Positions 1 through 8,142 of a DNA stretch of 64,000 bases are shown here, one piece after another (position 1 is the first letter of the stretch; each line of letters begins with the position of its first letter). Origin of the DNA: Bacteroidota bacterium (GTDB taxonomy: Bacteria; Bacteroidota; Bacteroidia; Chitinophagales; UBA10324); contig JAFDYS010000009.1 in assembly GCA_018267315.1 (NCBI GenBank), positions 1 to 64,000 on the forward strand, written 5' to 3'. Both the position numbers and the translations under genes were made by a program. Below the pieces are notes generated by a model. That model did not search any database. It was not told where the DNA came from and saw nothing but the letters and a program-made list of their open reading frames with translations.

Positions 1-449
1 ACATTCATACAATCAGAACATACTGTGACGGCAGGTTGTCAACCACTGTATATCCCGGATGTCAATTCAGGTTTGATGTGTCTATTGAGAATTATACCCT
101 GAGCAGAAATGTGATGTTGGGATTTGTGGTAAAAGACAATCTTGACCGACCGTTTGTTGCACTGAACAATCACCACCTCAATATTGAATTCAACACAGAT
201 GGTGCTCCGGATTTTGGACTTTCATACAAGATGGGCTGCTTCCCCTTTTCGGGAAATGGAAGATTGTATATAGATCTCTATTTCGGTGATGGCATCACGG
301 ATTATGAAGTCTTGCGAAATGCATTCCACCTTGAGTTACAGCCTGCAAACTTCTACCATAGCGCCGCCATCCCGGATCAAAACCTGAATATGATCGTACT
401 CAATGATGTAACCGGGGAAATCAAGCTATCCGGTGTACTCAAATACTGA
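1..449 (+). CDS. Wzt-like polysaccharide ABC transporter ATPase, C-terminal part (5' truncated)
   Basis: The reading frame is open from the left window edge to a TGA at 447-449, so the true start lies outside. The visible part is a beta-rich domain with a pattern like YPGCQFRFDVSIENY and a later Leu/Asn-rich strand. This resembles the C-terminal carbohydrate-binding domain of Wzt, the ATPase of ABC-dependent O-antigen exporters, which in that family recognises the finished, end-modified glycan. The Walker motifs would lie upstream and cannot be seen. The stop overlaps the next start (ATGA), so the genes are cotranscribed. Position at the head of a glycan locus supports the call; a lone carbohydrate-binding protein is the alternative. 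Confidence 0.6.
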   Translation, partial: IHTIRTYCDGRLSTTVYPGCQFRFDVSIENYTLSRNVMLGFVVKDNLDRPFVALNNHHLNIEFNTDGAPDFGLSYKMGCFPFSGNGRLYIDLYFGDGITDYEVLRNAFHLELQPANFYHSAAIPDQNLNMIVLNDVTGEIKLSGVLKY

Positions 450-1177
450 TGATGAACAAACTGATCACCCGAATCCTTCGGGCAATACAATGGCGCACCG
501 CTGTTTTCTCAGAAAACCTCGCTGAAGTTCTGGAAAGCCGGGTGTCTGTTGAAGACATCTCAAACATCAGGAAGAGTAATCCACTATTGATTGATGCTGT
601 CCGTATTAAAAAATGTTATGACGAACTTTCAGACTTGCACCTTGATTACTGCACCCGTTATTCTGATAAAGTACATGTTGTTTCTCTAGAACAGGCTGCA
701 TTCCTGCTGAATGCTTGCCGTTTACTTACACCAAATCGGGTCGTGGACCTAGGCTCAGGATTTAGCTCATATGTTGTTCGCAAGTACGCAAAGGAAAGCA
801 GAAATGCGGACGTGTGCACAGTTGACGATAATGCCAGCTGGTTGAACAAGACTGCAGAATTTCTCAAAGAACGGGACTTGCCAGTAAACGGTCTTATACT
901 TGCCAGTGATTTTTTCAAAAATGCCGGCTCATCTTCTTTCGATTTCGTGTTTTATGATTTGGGAAATATGCAAATCCGAAGAGAATATTTTGAAGAAACA
1001 CTCAAACTATTTGACACAAAAAACAGATCAATAATGCTCATCGATGACGTACACAAAAGTGACTATCGGTCTTTTGTGGTCAATACACTCCGCGAAAGAA
1101 AAATCAATTTTCTTAATCTGAAAAAAGTGACTCTCGATGATTATGGAAGATATTCTTTCGCGATTATTCCTGAATAA
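449..1177 (+). CDS. SAM-dependent methyltransferase-like protein
   Basis: The 242-residue protein has a Rossmann-type SAM-binding signature (VVDLGSGFSSYV, residues 98-109), an acidic motif II (VDD, 125-127) and a DFVFYDLG strand (165-172). This fits a class I methyltransferase fold of the kind that modifies sugars or glycan ends. No signal peptide or membrane segment is visible. It starts within the stop of the Wzt-like gene (ATGA overlap). Methylation of the terminal sugar often sets chain length in ABC-exported O-antigens, so a terminal modification is a reasonable inference, but the substrate is unknown. Confidence 0.6.
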   Translation: MMNKLITRILRAIQWRTAVFSENLAEVLESRVSVEDISNIRKSNPLLIDAVRIKKCYDELSDLHLDYCTRYSDKVHVVSLEQAAFLLNACRLLTPNRVVDLGSGFSSYVVRKYAKESRNADVCTVDDNASWLNKTAEFLKERDLPVNGLILASDFFKNAGSSSFDFVFYDLGNMQIRREYFEETLKLFDTKNRSIMLIDDVHKSDYRSFVVNTLRERKINFLNLKKVTLDDYGRYSFAIIPE

Positions 1178-1179
1178 AG

Positions 1180-2193
1180 ATGTCGTGCGCATCGGCTATG
1201 AATGAAAAACCTTCCATCATCTGCCTTACTCCCACCAAGAATGAGGATTGGATCCTCGAAAGATTCCTTACGTGCGCGAGTATTTGGGCCGATCATATTA
1301 TTCTGTGCGATCAGCAATCTACTGATCAAACTCTCACGATTGCATCACGATTTCCGAAAGTCTCAGTCATTCATAACAACCGTCCTGACTTCGATGAAAC
1401 TGCCATGCGTGCGATGCTCCTGCAGGAAGCCAGAAAAATTTCCGGGAAGAAATTACTTGTCTCGCTCGATGCCGATGAACTGCTCTCCGCCAACTGGGAA
1501 AATTCTACCGAGTGGACCACCATGATGAATGCTGCCCCGGGCACAGCTTTCGGGATTCGCATTGTGAATTTCACTCCTGATCTCTCTCAGTACTTCACTT
1601 CTGAAGCGTTTTATCCAATTGCGTATCTGGATGATGGCACTACTCCTTTGGGCGGAGGAAAACTTCACAGCACCAGATTACCATCCTACAAATCCATCGT
1701 GCATCTTAACGACATCAGATTTCTTCACTTCAGTTTAATGGACATTGAAAGAACCTTAAGCAAAAACCGCTGGTATATGTGCTATGAGAAAATAGTCAAT
1801 AACAGAAATGCCGTTTCTATAGCTCGTCAATACAATCATCTGAATTTTTTGAAGAACCTCTCAACAGAACTCCCTTTGCAACCACCGAATCCGAAATGGA
1901 TGGAAGGGTATAAGAAGCGGGGCATTGACCTTACCAGTTTTCAAAAACAAAATGAATATTTCTGGGACCGCAAGGTGCTGCAATATTTCGATCAATATGG
2001 AACGAAGCGCTTTCGCGGACTGGACATATGGTACTATGATTGGTCAAAAATAGCTTCGCACAAGATCAGGAATGAAAGACGATGGAGTGATAAAATAATT
2101 ACCCGCTACTTCCGGTTTTCATCTTTGAAAAAGAGATACCTTAGATTTCCATACAAAGCAATTGATTGGATTTTGAACAAGATGAATTATTGA
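1180..2193 (+). CDS. Glycosyltransferase family 2 protein
   Basis: A GT-A fold family 2 transferase of 337 residues. The N-terminus has the nucleotide-sugar binding pattern (CLTPTKNEDWILERFL from residue 15), the DQQSTDQT segment (44-51) and a DADE metal-binding DXD motif (97-100). The C-terminal third is basic and aromatic, as expected for membrane association. It follows the methyltransferase by two bases and is 15 bases ahead of the aminotransferase. It probably adds one residue to the lipid-linked glycan in the cytoplasm; donor and acceptor cannot be told from sequence. Confidence 0.8.
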   Translation: MSCASAMNEKPSIICLTPTKNEDWILERFLTCASIWADHIILCDQQSTDQTLTIASRFPKVSVIHNNRPDFDETAMRAMLLQEARKISGKKLLVSLDADELLSANWENSTEWTTMMNAAPGTAFGIRIVNFTPDLSQYFTSEAFYPIAYLDDGTTPLGGGKLHSTRLPSYKSIVHLNDIRFLHFSLMDIERTLSKNRWYMCYEKIVNNRNAVSIARQYNHLNFLKNLSTELPLQPPNPKWMEGYKKRGIDLTSFQKQNEYFWDRKVLQYFDQYGTKRFRGLDIWYYDWSKIASHKIRNERRWSDKIITRYFRFSSLKKRYLRFPYKAIDWILNKMNY

Positions 2194-2208
2194 TCGTAAA
2201 AACAACGC

Positions 2209-3291
2209 ATGATCAACGTAACAAAAACCTATTTGCCTCCCATCGAGGAATACTACGACTACCTGAAAAAAATCTGGGAGCATGGTTGGGTAACAAACAA
2301 TGGACCCTTAGTTCAGGAGTTGGAACAAAAACTGAAAGACTATCTGGGAGTAAAGCACCTGATCTTTTGCAGCAATGGAACCATTGCTTTGCAAATTGCC
2401 ATCAAGGCGCTGGGATTGAAAAGAGAAATCATCACCACTCCCTTTTCCTATGTCGCTACGGTCAATTCAATCTTATGGGAAAACTGTACTCCCGTATTTG
2501 TCGACATTGATCCTAATACTTTGTGCATTGACGCAAACAAAATCGAGGAGGCGATTACTGAAAACACTGAAGCAATTCTTGCGGTGCACGTCTACGGAAT
2601 TCCATGTGATGTGAAAGGCATCGGTTCAATTGCTGCAAAGCAGAAGTTAAAAGTAATTTATGACGGCGCTCATGCATTCGGAGTAAAACTCAACGGCACT
2701 TCTGTGTTCAACTTCGGAGATGTTTCCACGTGTAGTTTTCATGCAACAAAACTTTTTCATACAGTGGAAGGCGGAGCGATAATTACCAATGATGATGAAC
2801 TTGCACAAAAAATTATCCATCACCGCCAGTTCGGTCATAGCGGTGATGACTATTTCTGTTTGGGAGTGAATGGAAAAAATTCCGAGATGCATGCCGCCAT
2901 GGGACTCTGTAATCTGCCGAAGGTTGATTGGTTGATTAAAAAGAGGAAGGAAATTTTCATGTGGTACACCAGGTTACTTGCAGGATCACGAAATAAAACT
3001 TTAGAAATTCCGGCTGGTGTTGAATACAATTACGCGTATTTCCCTGCAATTTTTTCAAGCGAGAGAGAAATGCTTGCCATGCGAAAAGAATTGGAGAATG
3101 ATGGAGTGTTCACACGTCGGTATTTTTTCCCTTCGTTAAACAGTCTGCCGCATTATAAGGGAAGCACTTGTCCCGTTTCGGAAGACGTGAGTCGTAGAGT
3201 TCTCTCCTTGCCTTTGTCGCATGATTTAACCTACGAAGAAGTAGAACGAATTTGTTCATCAGTCACTTCTCAAGTTCTCACAAATGTTTAG
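2209..3291 (+). CDS. DegT/DnrJ/EryC1/StrS family sugar aminotransferase
   Basis: A PLP-dependent fold-type I aminotransferase of 360 residues, the normal length for the family. It shows the CSNGTIALQIA phosphate-binding region (54-64), the YDGAHAFG cofactor motif with Asp152 and His155, and the Schiff-base lysine Lys181 in HATKLFHT. The family transfers an amino group from glutamate to a keto-sugar nucleotide, giving 3- or 4-amino-dideoxy sugars. Neighbours WbqC and an acetyltransferase (broken here) suggest an N-acylated amino-dideoxyhexose. The 4,6-dehydratase that would supply the keto sugar is not in this window. Confidence 0.88.
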   Translation: MINVTKTYLPPIEEYYDYLKKIWEHGWVTNNGPLVQELEQKLKDYLGVKHLIFCSNGTIALQIAIKALGLKREIITTPFSYVATVNSILWENCTPVFVDIDPNTLCIDANKIEEAITENTEAILAVHVYGIPCDVKGIGSIAAKQKLKVIYDGAHAFGVKLNGTSVFNFGDVSTCSFHATKLFHTVEGGAIITNDDELAQKIIHHRQFGHSGDDYFCLGVNGKNSEMHAAMGLCNLPKVDWLIKKRKEIFMWYTRLLAGSRNKTLEIPAGVEYNYAYFPAIFSSEREMLAMRKELENDGVFTRRYFFPSLNSLPHYKGSTCPVSEDVSRRVLSLPLSHDLTYEEVERICSSVTSQVLTNV

Positions 3292-3345
3292 CAAATCGAA
3301 GCTGCGGGAATTTCTCCAAAACCATCTTGAGAGGTAATTTGACGT

Positions 3346-4050
3346 ATGACAATCGCAGTGATGCAGCCGTATTTCTTCCCTTATCTGGGATACTATCAAT
3401 TAATAACTGCCGTCGATGAATTTGTAATATATGACAACATTGAATTCTCCAAAAAAGGATGGATTAACAGAAACAGAATACTTGTCAACGGAAGGGCATC
3501 CTACATCACTCTTCCTTTAAAAAAAGATTCGGATTATTTAGACGTGAAAGAGCGATGCCTGGCTGAAATCTGGAGATCCGAGAGAAATAAAATGTTGAAT
3601 AAAATCAGAGTGGCTTACAAAAGATCACCAAATTTTAATGCTGTCTATCCCGTTGTTGAAACAGCGATCTTATTTGAGGAAACCAATTTATTCAGATTTA
3701 TTCTGAATTCCCTGAACGTTGTGGCAGCGTATTTGGAAATCAAGACTCCATTGATAATATCATCATCAATTGAAATTGATCATTCGCTAAAGGGTGAAGC
3801 TAAAGTGCTCAGTATATGTGATGCGAGAGGAGCAAATATTTACCTAAATTCCATTGGAGGAATTGATTTGTACAACAAAAACACGTTTAAATCACGAGGG
3901 ATTGATTTACATTTTCTTAAGTCTCATGACATCAGGTACGAGCAGTTCAATAATGACTTTGTTTCATCCCTGTCTATTGTAGATGTACTCATGTTTAATC
4001 CAAAAGAAAAAATCCAGGAGTTTTTAAAATCATCCTATGAATTTATCTAA
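3346..4050 (+). CDS. WbqC family protein
   Basis: The 234-residue protein starts MTIAVMQPYFFPYLGYYQ and continues through YDNIEFSKKGWINRNRI, the diagnostic opening of the WbqC family; the length also fits. WbqC proteins occur in O-antigen and capsule loci, usually beside a sugar aminotransferase, and are thought to help modify or transfer an amino sugar; the biochemical role is not settled. Here it follows the DegT aminotransferase by 54 bases and its TAA directly abuts the next ATG. No membrane segment is visible. The family call is firm, the function is inference. Confidence 0.85.
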   Translation: MTIAVMQPYFFPYLGYYQLITAVDEFVIYDNIEFSKKGWINRNRILVNGRASYITLPLKKDSDYLDVKERCLAEIWRSERNKMLNKIRVAYKRSPNFNAVYPVVETAILFEETNLFRFILNSLNVVAAYLEIKTPLIISSSIEIDHSLKGEAKVLSICDARGANIYLNSIGGIDLYNKNTFKSRGIDLHFLKSHDIRYEQFNNDFVSSLSIVDVLMFNPKEKIQEFLKSSYEFI

Positions 4051-5013
4051 ATGGCAGAAATGTTCAAGTGGCAAAAACTGGGGAGGATTTTTAATCCACA
4101 CGAAATAAAAAATTTGAGCTGGCTCAAAGAATTTGCGCAGGCACCTTCTGTGTTGGTGTTTGAAAAATTTATTCGTGTTTATTTTTCCTGCAGACCGGCA
4201 CCAGACATCAATGGACAATATGTAAGCTACACCGCTTTTGTTGACCTGAACAGAAACAACTTATTTGAAGTAATAAACATCGCAGAAAATCCAATTTTAA
4301 AGTTAGGTGAACTTGGAACCTTTGATGAGTTCGGTACCTATCCCACATCTGTAATCAGAACCGGTAATGAAGTGCTGGCTTATTATGGCGGATGGACAAG
4401 ATGTGAATCGGTTCCGTTCAACGTAGCAATCGGCATTGCACGAAGTATTGATGATGGGAAAACTTTTTCGAAAATTGGTAGCGGCCCAATTCTGTCGTAC
4501 AGTGTTGATGAGCCATTCATTATAAGCGGTCCGAAAATCAGGAAATTCAATGACACATTTTACTTGTACTACATCGCTGGAAAAAAATGGATTATTGATA
4601 ATAACAGGCCCGAACCCGTATACAAAATAAGAATGGCTACTTCTGTTGACGGAATAAATTGGAGGAAAGAAAACCGGGACATCATCGAGACTAAACTGGA
4701 AGAGAATGAAGCACAGGCAAGCCCAGATGTTTTTTTTCATGACGGTAAGTATCACATGTTTTTTTGTTACCGCTACAGCACAGGATTCAGAGGGAAAGTA
4801 AAGGGGTATCGCATTGGATATGCCTCATCCCCTGATTTGAAAAACTGGATCAGAGACGATTCAAATGCCGGAATAGATGTTTCAAACGACGGATGGGATT
4901 CTGAAATGATCAGTTATCCCCACGTCTTTGAGTTGGATGAAAGGATTTACATGATGTATCTCGGAAATCAAGTCGGGAGATTTGGGTTCGGGTTAGCAGT
5001 TCACGAGGGTTAA
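4051..5013 (+). CDS. Beta-propeller glycoside-hydrolase-like protein, copy 1
   Basis: The 320-residue protein has repeated strand patterns with aromatic-Asp-Gly turns (RSIDDGKTF, TSVDGINW, DGKYHMFFCYRYS, DSEMISYPHVF). These recall the five-bladed propeller of the GH43/GH32/GH130-like superfamily. There is no signal peptide, so it should act in the cytoplasm. It abuts WbqC (TAAATG); an in-frame ATG at 4060 matches the start of the paralogue better and may be the true start. The next gene is a clear paralogue. Its place in a biosynthetic operon suggests a phosphorylase, transferase or sugar-binding role rather than glycan degradation, but this is inference. Confidence 0.55.
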   Translation: MAEMFKWQKLGRIFNPHEIKNLSWLKEFAQAPSVLVFEKFIRVYFSCRPAPDINGQYVSYTAFVDLNRNNLFEVINIAENPILKLGELGTFDEFGTYPTSVIRTGNEVLAYYGGWTRCESVPFNVAIGIARSIDDGKTFSKIGSGPILSYSVDEPFIISGPKIRKFNDTFYLYYIAGKKWIIDNNRPEPVYKIRMATSVDGINWRKENRDIIETKLEENEAQASPDVFFHDGKYHMFFCYRYSTGFRGKVKGYRIGYASSPDLKNWIRDDSNAGIDVSNDGWDSEMISYPHVFELDERIYMMYLGNQVGRFGFGLAVHEG

Positions 5014-5032
5014 ATCAGGTTCGTTAAACGCA

Positions 5033-5974
5033 ATGAAAAAACTGGGGAAGATTTTTGATCCAACCGAACACAAATTGGCTAATGGTTGTGTCGAATTCGC
5101 ACAAGCGCCGCAATCATTGGTGTTCGAGGATTTTGTACGCATATATTTTTCAACAAGAAAAAAAGACTCCAATGGAAAGTTCTTAAGTCATATTTCATTT
5201 GTTGACATGGATAAAAAGTTCAAAACAGTTCTGAAAATTTCCAGAAGCACAGTTATACCATTGGGAAATTTAGGCTGCTTTGACGAACATGGAATCTTTC
5301 CAATCAATCCGGTGAGAAACGGAAATAAAATATTCGCATATACCTGCGGATGGAGCAGAAGAGTTTCTGTATCAGTTGAAACATCCATTGGCTTGGCAAT
5401 TAGCGAAAACGATGGCCTGACGTTTAAAAAAGTTGGGACAGGACCGATAATGAGTTCCACATTAAAAGAACCCTTCTTAGTCGGTGATGCCTTCGTTCAA
5501 ATTTACGACAACACCTTTCACATGTGGTATATCTACGGAACGTTATGGAGTAACCAACAAGATGAACCTCCCGCAAGAGTGTATAAGATTGCGCATGCAA
5601 CATCTGACGATGGAATTAACTGGACTCGCGACAGCCAAAAAATAGTTGCTGATAAATTAAATGAAGAGGAATGCCAGGCACTTCCTTCAGTCATTCACTA
5701 TAAAAACAAATACCACATGTTCTTTTGTTACAGACACGCCACCGATTTTAGGAACAACAGTAATCGCTCCTACAGAATCGGCTATGCTTACTCAAACGAT
5801 TTGAACTCCTGGACCCGAGATGATGGTAAAGCAGGAATTGACGTCTCTTCGCAAGGATGGGATTCTGAAATGCAGTGCTACCCGCACGTTTTTAATTGCG
5901 ACGACAAAATCTATTTGCTGTACAACGGAAATGAATTTGGCCGTTTCGGATTTGGACTTGCCGAATTAGAATAA
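5033..5974 (+). CDS. Beta-propeller glycoside-hydrolase-like protein, copy 2
   Basis: A 313-residue paralogue of the preceding gene, alignable along its whole length. Shared landmarks are KLGKIFDPTEHK near the start, EFAQAP, the FDEHG-F-P segment, the ISENDGLTF and TSDDGINW turns, YHMFFCYRHA, WDSEMQCYPHVF and the Gly-Arg-Phe-Gly-Phe-Gly-Leu-Ala ending. It lies 19 bases after copy 1 and its TAA abuts the ATG of the acetyltransferase gene. There is no signal peptide. The shared acidic and aromatic positions suggest both copies keep a functional ligand site and have diverged in specificity. Exact activity unknown. Confidence 0.55.
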   Translation: MKKLGKIFDPTEHKLANGCVEFAQAPQSLVFEDFVRIYFSTRKKDSNGKFLSHISFVDMDKKFKTVLKISRSTVIPLGNLGCFDEHGIFPINPVRNGNKIFAYTCGWSRRVSVSVETSIGLAISENDGLTFKKVGTGPIMSSTLKEPFLVGDAFVQIYDNTFHMWYIYGTLWSNQQDEPPARVYKIAHATSDDGINWTRDSQKIVADKLNEEECQALPSVIHYKNKYHMFFCYRHATDFRNNSNRSYRIGYAYSNDLNSWTRDDGKAGIDVSSQGWDSEMQCYPHVFNCDDKIYLLYNGNEFGRFGFGLAELE

Positions 5975-6439
5975 ATGGAACACCTTCAAATAGAAACACC
6001 GGATTTGGAGTACAAAATCAAAACTGCTGACCACGAGCAAATATATTCCCATCTCAAGGAATGCAGGGCGTATTTCATGCCTCCGCTCCATGAGAAAACA
6101 GATGTTCTCGAATATTCTAAAAAACTTTTTGAAAAAGCAGTTACGTTCGAAGCGTGGTCAAAAAAGAATCTCATCGGGCTGATCGCTGCATATTTTAATA
6201 ACCTTCAATCCAGATCATGATTTATTACAAGCGTCAGCGTTACCAGAAATTATGAAGGCAAAGGAGTAGCTTCAGAGTTGCTCAGGATGTGCATTCATTA
6301 CGCCAGACAAAATAGTTTTGTGGAGATTAAATTAGAAGTGTCAGAAGAGAATAAACCAGCAATTCATCTTTATAAAAAATTTGAGTTCGGTAAGTTTGCA
6401 AACAAAAACGATTTACTGATAATGAAATTAGATATTTGA
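5975..6439 (+). pseudogene. GNAT N-acetyltransferase gene with an in-frame TGA at codon 82
   Basis: The first 81 codons (5975-6217) encode the N-terminal half of a GNAT acetyltransferase. A TGA at 6218-6220 stops it, but the same frame then continues without a shift to a second TGA at 6437-6439. The continuation carries the FITSVSV strand, the acetyl-CoA loop RNYEGKGVASELL and the NKPAIHLYKKFEF C-terminal motif. The intact product would be about 154 residues, normal for GNAT. Both ends fit the operon: the ATG abuts the preceding TAA and the next gene starts 3 bases after the second TGA. This may be a nonsense mutation, a base-call error, or less likely stop readthrough. Beside an aminotransferase, it would have acetylated the amino sugar. 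Confidence 0.8.
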
Positions 6440-6442
6440 GAG

Positions 6443-7186
6443 ATGGGTTTGAGAGACTACAATAAAGAATTTAAGGACACATCAGATCATCAGTACGCTT
6501 ACAACTTCGACTTTGATGTTATGCACCCCTTCATGCTCAAATCATTTATTCCGTTTTTCAAAAAAGGAAACCTACTGGAGCTGGGGAGTTATAAAGGCGA
6601 TTTTACAAAAAGATTGCTTCCTTATTTTGATGATATTACCTGCGTAGAGGCATCTGATGAAGCAAGTAGAATGGCAAATAAAGAATTTGGAGAAAAAGTA
6701 ACGATTATCAATTCAGTTTTCGAAACAGCACATCTTCCGAGAATGTATGACAACATTATTATGACTCATGTGCTGGAGCATCTTGATGATCCGGTTGGAG
6801 TGATGACCAGAATAAATGACGAATGGCTGTCAGATACCGGTAGATTTTTTTTAGTGTGTCCGAATGCCAATGCTCCGTCAAGGCAAATAGCAGTGAAAAT
6901 GGGATTGATAAGCCATAACACAGCAGTAACTCCGGCAGAGAAAGAACATGGACATCGAATAACTTACACGTTGGATACCTTAGAAAGAGATGCCAAGTCC
7001 GCCGGTTTAGATGTGGTGCATCGCTCAGGAATTTTCTTTAAAGCCCTTGCTAATTTTCAGTGGGACCGTTTGCTAAATACTGACATTATCAGCAAAGAGT
7101 ATTTGGAGGGATGCTATCAGCTTGGTCAGCAATATCCTGATTTATGTTCCAGCATTTTCTTAATGTGTGAAAAAGGAACGAGATGA
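6443..7186 (+). CDS. Class I SAM-dependent methyltransferase
   Basis: The 247-residue protein has motif I LLELGSYKGDF (44-54), an acidic motif II ending in VEA (68-70), and the MTHVLEHLDDP segment (107-117) typical of Methyltransf_11/23 proteins in polysaccharide loci. No signal or membrane segment. It starts three bases after the interrupted acetyltransferase gene and its stop overlaps the next start (ATGA). It likely methylates a sugar nucleotide or glycan residue; the target is unknown. Confidence 0.78.
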   Translation: MGLRDYNKEFKDTSDHQYAYNFDFDVMHPFMLKSFIPFFKKGNLLELGSYKGDFTKRLLPYFDDITCVEASDEASRMANKEFGEKVTIINSVFETAHLPRMYDNIIMTHVLEHLDDPVGVMTRINDEWLSDTGRFFLVCPNANAPSRQIAVKMGLISHNTAVTPAEKEHGHRITYTLDTLERDAKSAGLDVVHRSGIFFKALANFQWDRLLNTDIISKEYLEGCYQLGQQYPDLCSSIFLMCEKGTR

Positions 7187-8142
7187 GTGATGCGGTTACG
7201 CTTTCTGTCTGCATAATCACTTACAACCATGCAAAGTTCATCCGGCAGGCATTGGATAGTGTGTTGATGCAAAAAGTGGATTTCCCATGGGAGATAATTA
7301 TTGCTGACGATTGTTCAACGGATGGAACGCGGGAAATCATCATTGAATACCAAAAGCAACATCCGCAACTAATCCGGCTTATTCTTCAAGAGAAAAATGT
7401 AGGCCCTGCTTTGAATTGGCTTGAATTGATAAGTACTCCATCTGCCAAATACATTGCCTACCTCGAAGGTGATGACTATTGGATTGACTCGCTTAAGCTG
7501 CAGAAACAGATTTCATTTCTTGAATTGAACCCCGATTGTGCTTTTTGCTATACCAATGCGTTTGTGATGCGTGATGATAATCCCAATCCCACGGAACTTT
7601 TTTTAACCTCACCAGCTCCTTCTATTCATTCATTCAATTTGATTTTGAAGCGTGGAAAAGTCGCTCCATCATGCACCATCATTTATCGTCGCAGTGCAGC
7701 GCCCAATCCCTGGCCGCAATGGTTGAAAGATATTTTTCATGGGGACCTTGCATTTCATGGTTTGATCGGACTGAAAGGTTCATTTGGTTATCTCGATATG
7801 GCAACAGGAGTTTACCGCGTACATGTTTCCAGCAGGATCAACTCAAGCAAGAATGAAATAGCGAAATCTGAAAACTTCCTGAAGCTAATGGACCACTTGA
7901 ATGAAGCGAGCGGTAGAAAATATTCTCGGGAGATCAATTTTCATCGCGCGGATCACCTGGAGTTCCTTGCACTCGAAAATCTCAAAGAAAAAAATTGGGG
8001 AAATTTTTTAAGGTTAATTTTCAAATCAATAAGATACGAGCCGATTCGGGGAATACCGGAGCTCCGCAGAGGATTTTACAGATTTCGTAAAGCGCTCGTT
8101 AATCCAAAATTGTCATCGCAAATTTCATATGCCAAAAAGTGA
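7183..8142 (+). CDS. Glycosyltransferase family 2 protein
   Basis: A 319-residue GT-A enzyme with the classic start LSVCIITYNHAKFIRQAL, the ADDCSTDGT nucleotide-binding motif (41-49) and EGDD (95-98) as the metal-binding DXD. The middle has YRVHVSSR, often seen in this subgroup. It overlaps the upstream methyltransferase by four bases and the downstream one by GTGA. It probably transfers one sugar during repeat-unit or chain synthesis. It is the last gene of the AT-rich first section. Confidence 0.85.
   Translation: MSDAVTLSVCIITYNHAKFIRQALDSVLMQKVDFPWEIIIADDCSTDGTREIIIEYQKQHPQLIRLILQEKNVGPALNWLELISTPSAKYIAYLEGDDYWIDSLKLQKQISFLELNPDCAFCYTNAFVMRDDNPNPTELFLTSPAPSIHSFNLILKRGKVAPSCTIIYRRSAAPNPWPQWLKDIFHGDLAFHGLIGLKGSFGYLDMATGVYRVHVSSRINSSKNEIAKSENFLKLMDHLNEASGRKYSREINFHRADHLEFLALENLKEKNWGNFLRLIFKSIRYEPIRGIPELRRGFYRFRKALVNPKLSSQISYAKK

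Noticed and set aside
6218..6220. Selenocysteine or Trp decoding of TGA
   Set aside because: No selenocysteine family is involved, no hairpin was recognised after the codon, and TGA is used as the normal stop in many genes here.
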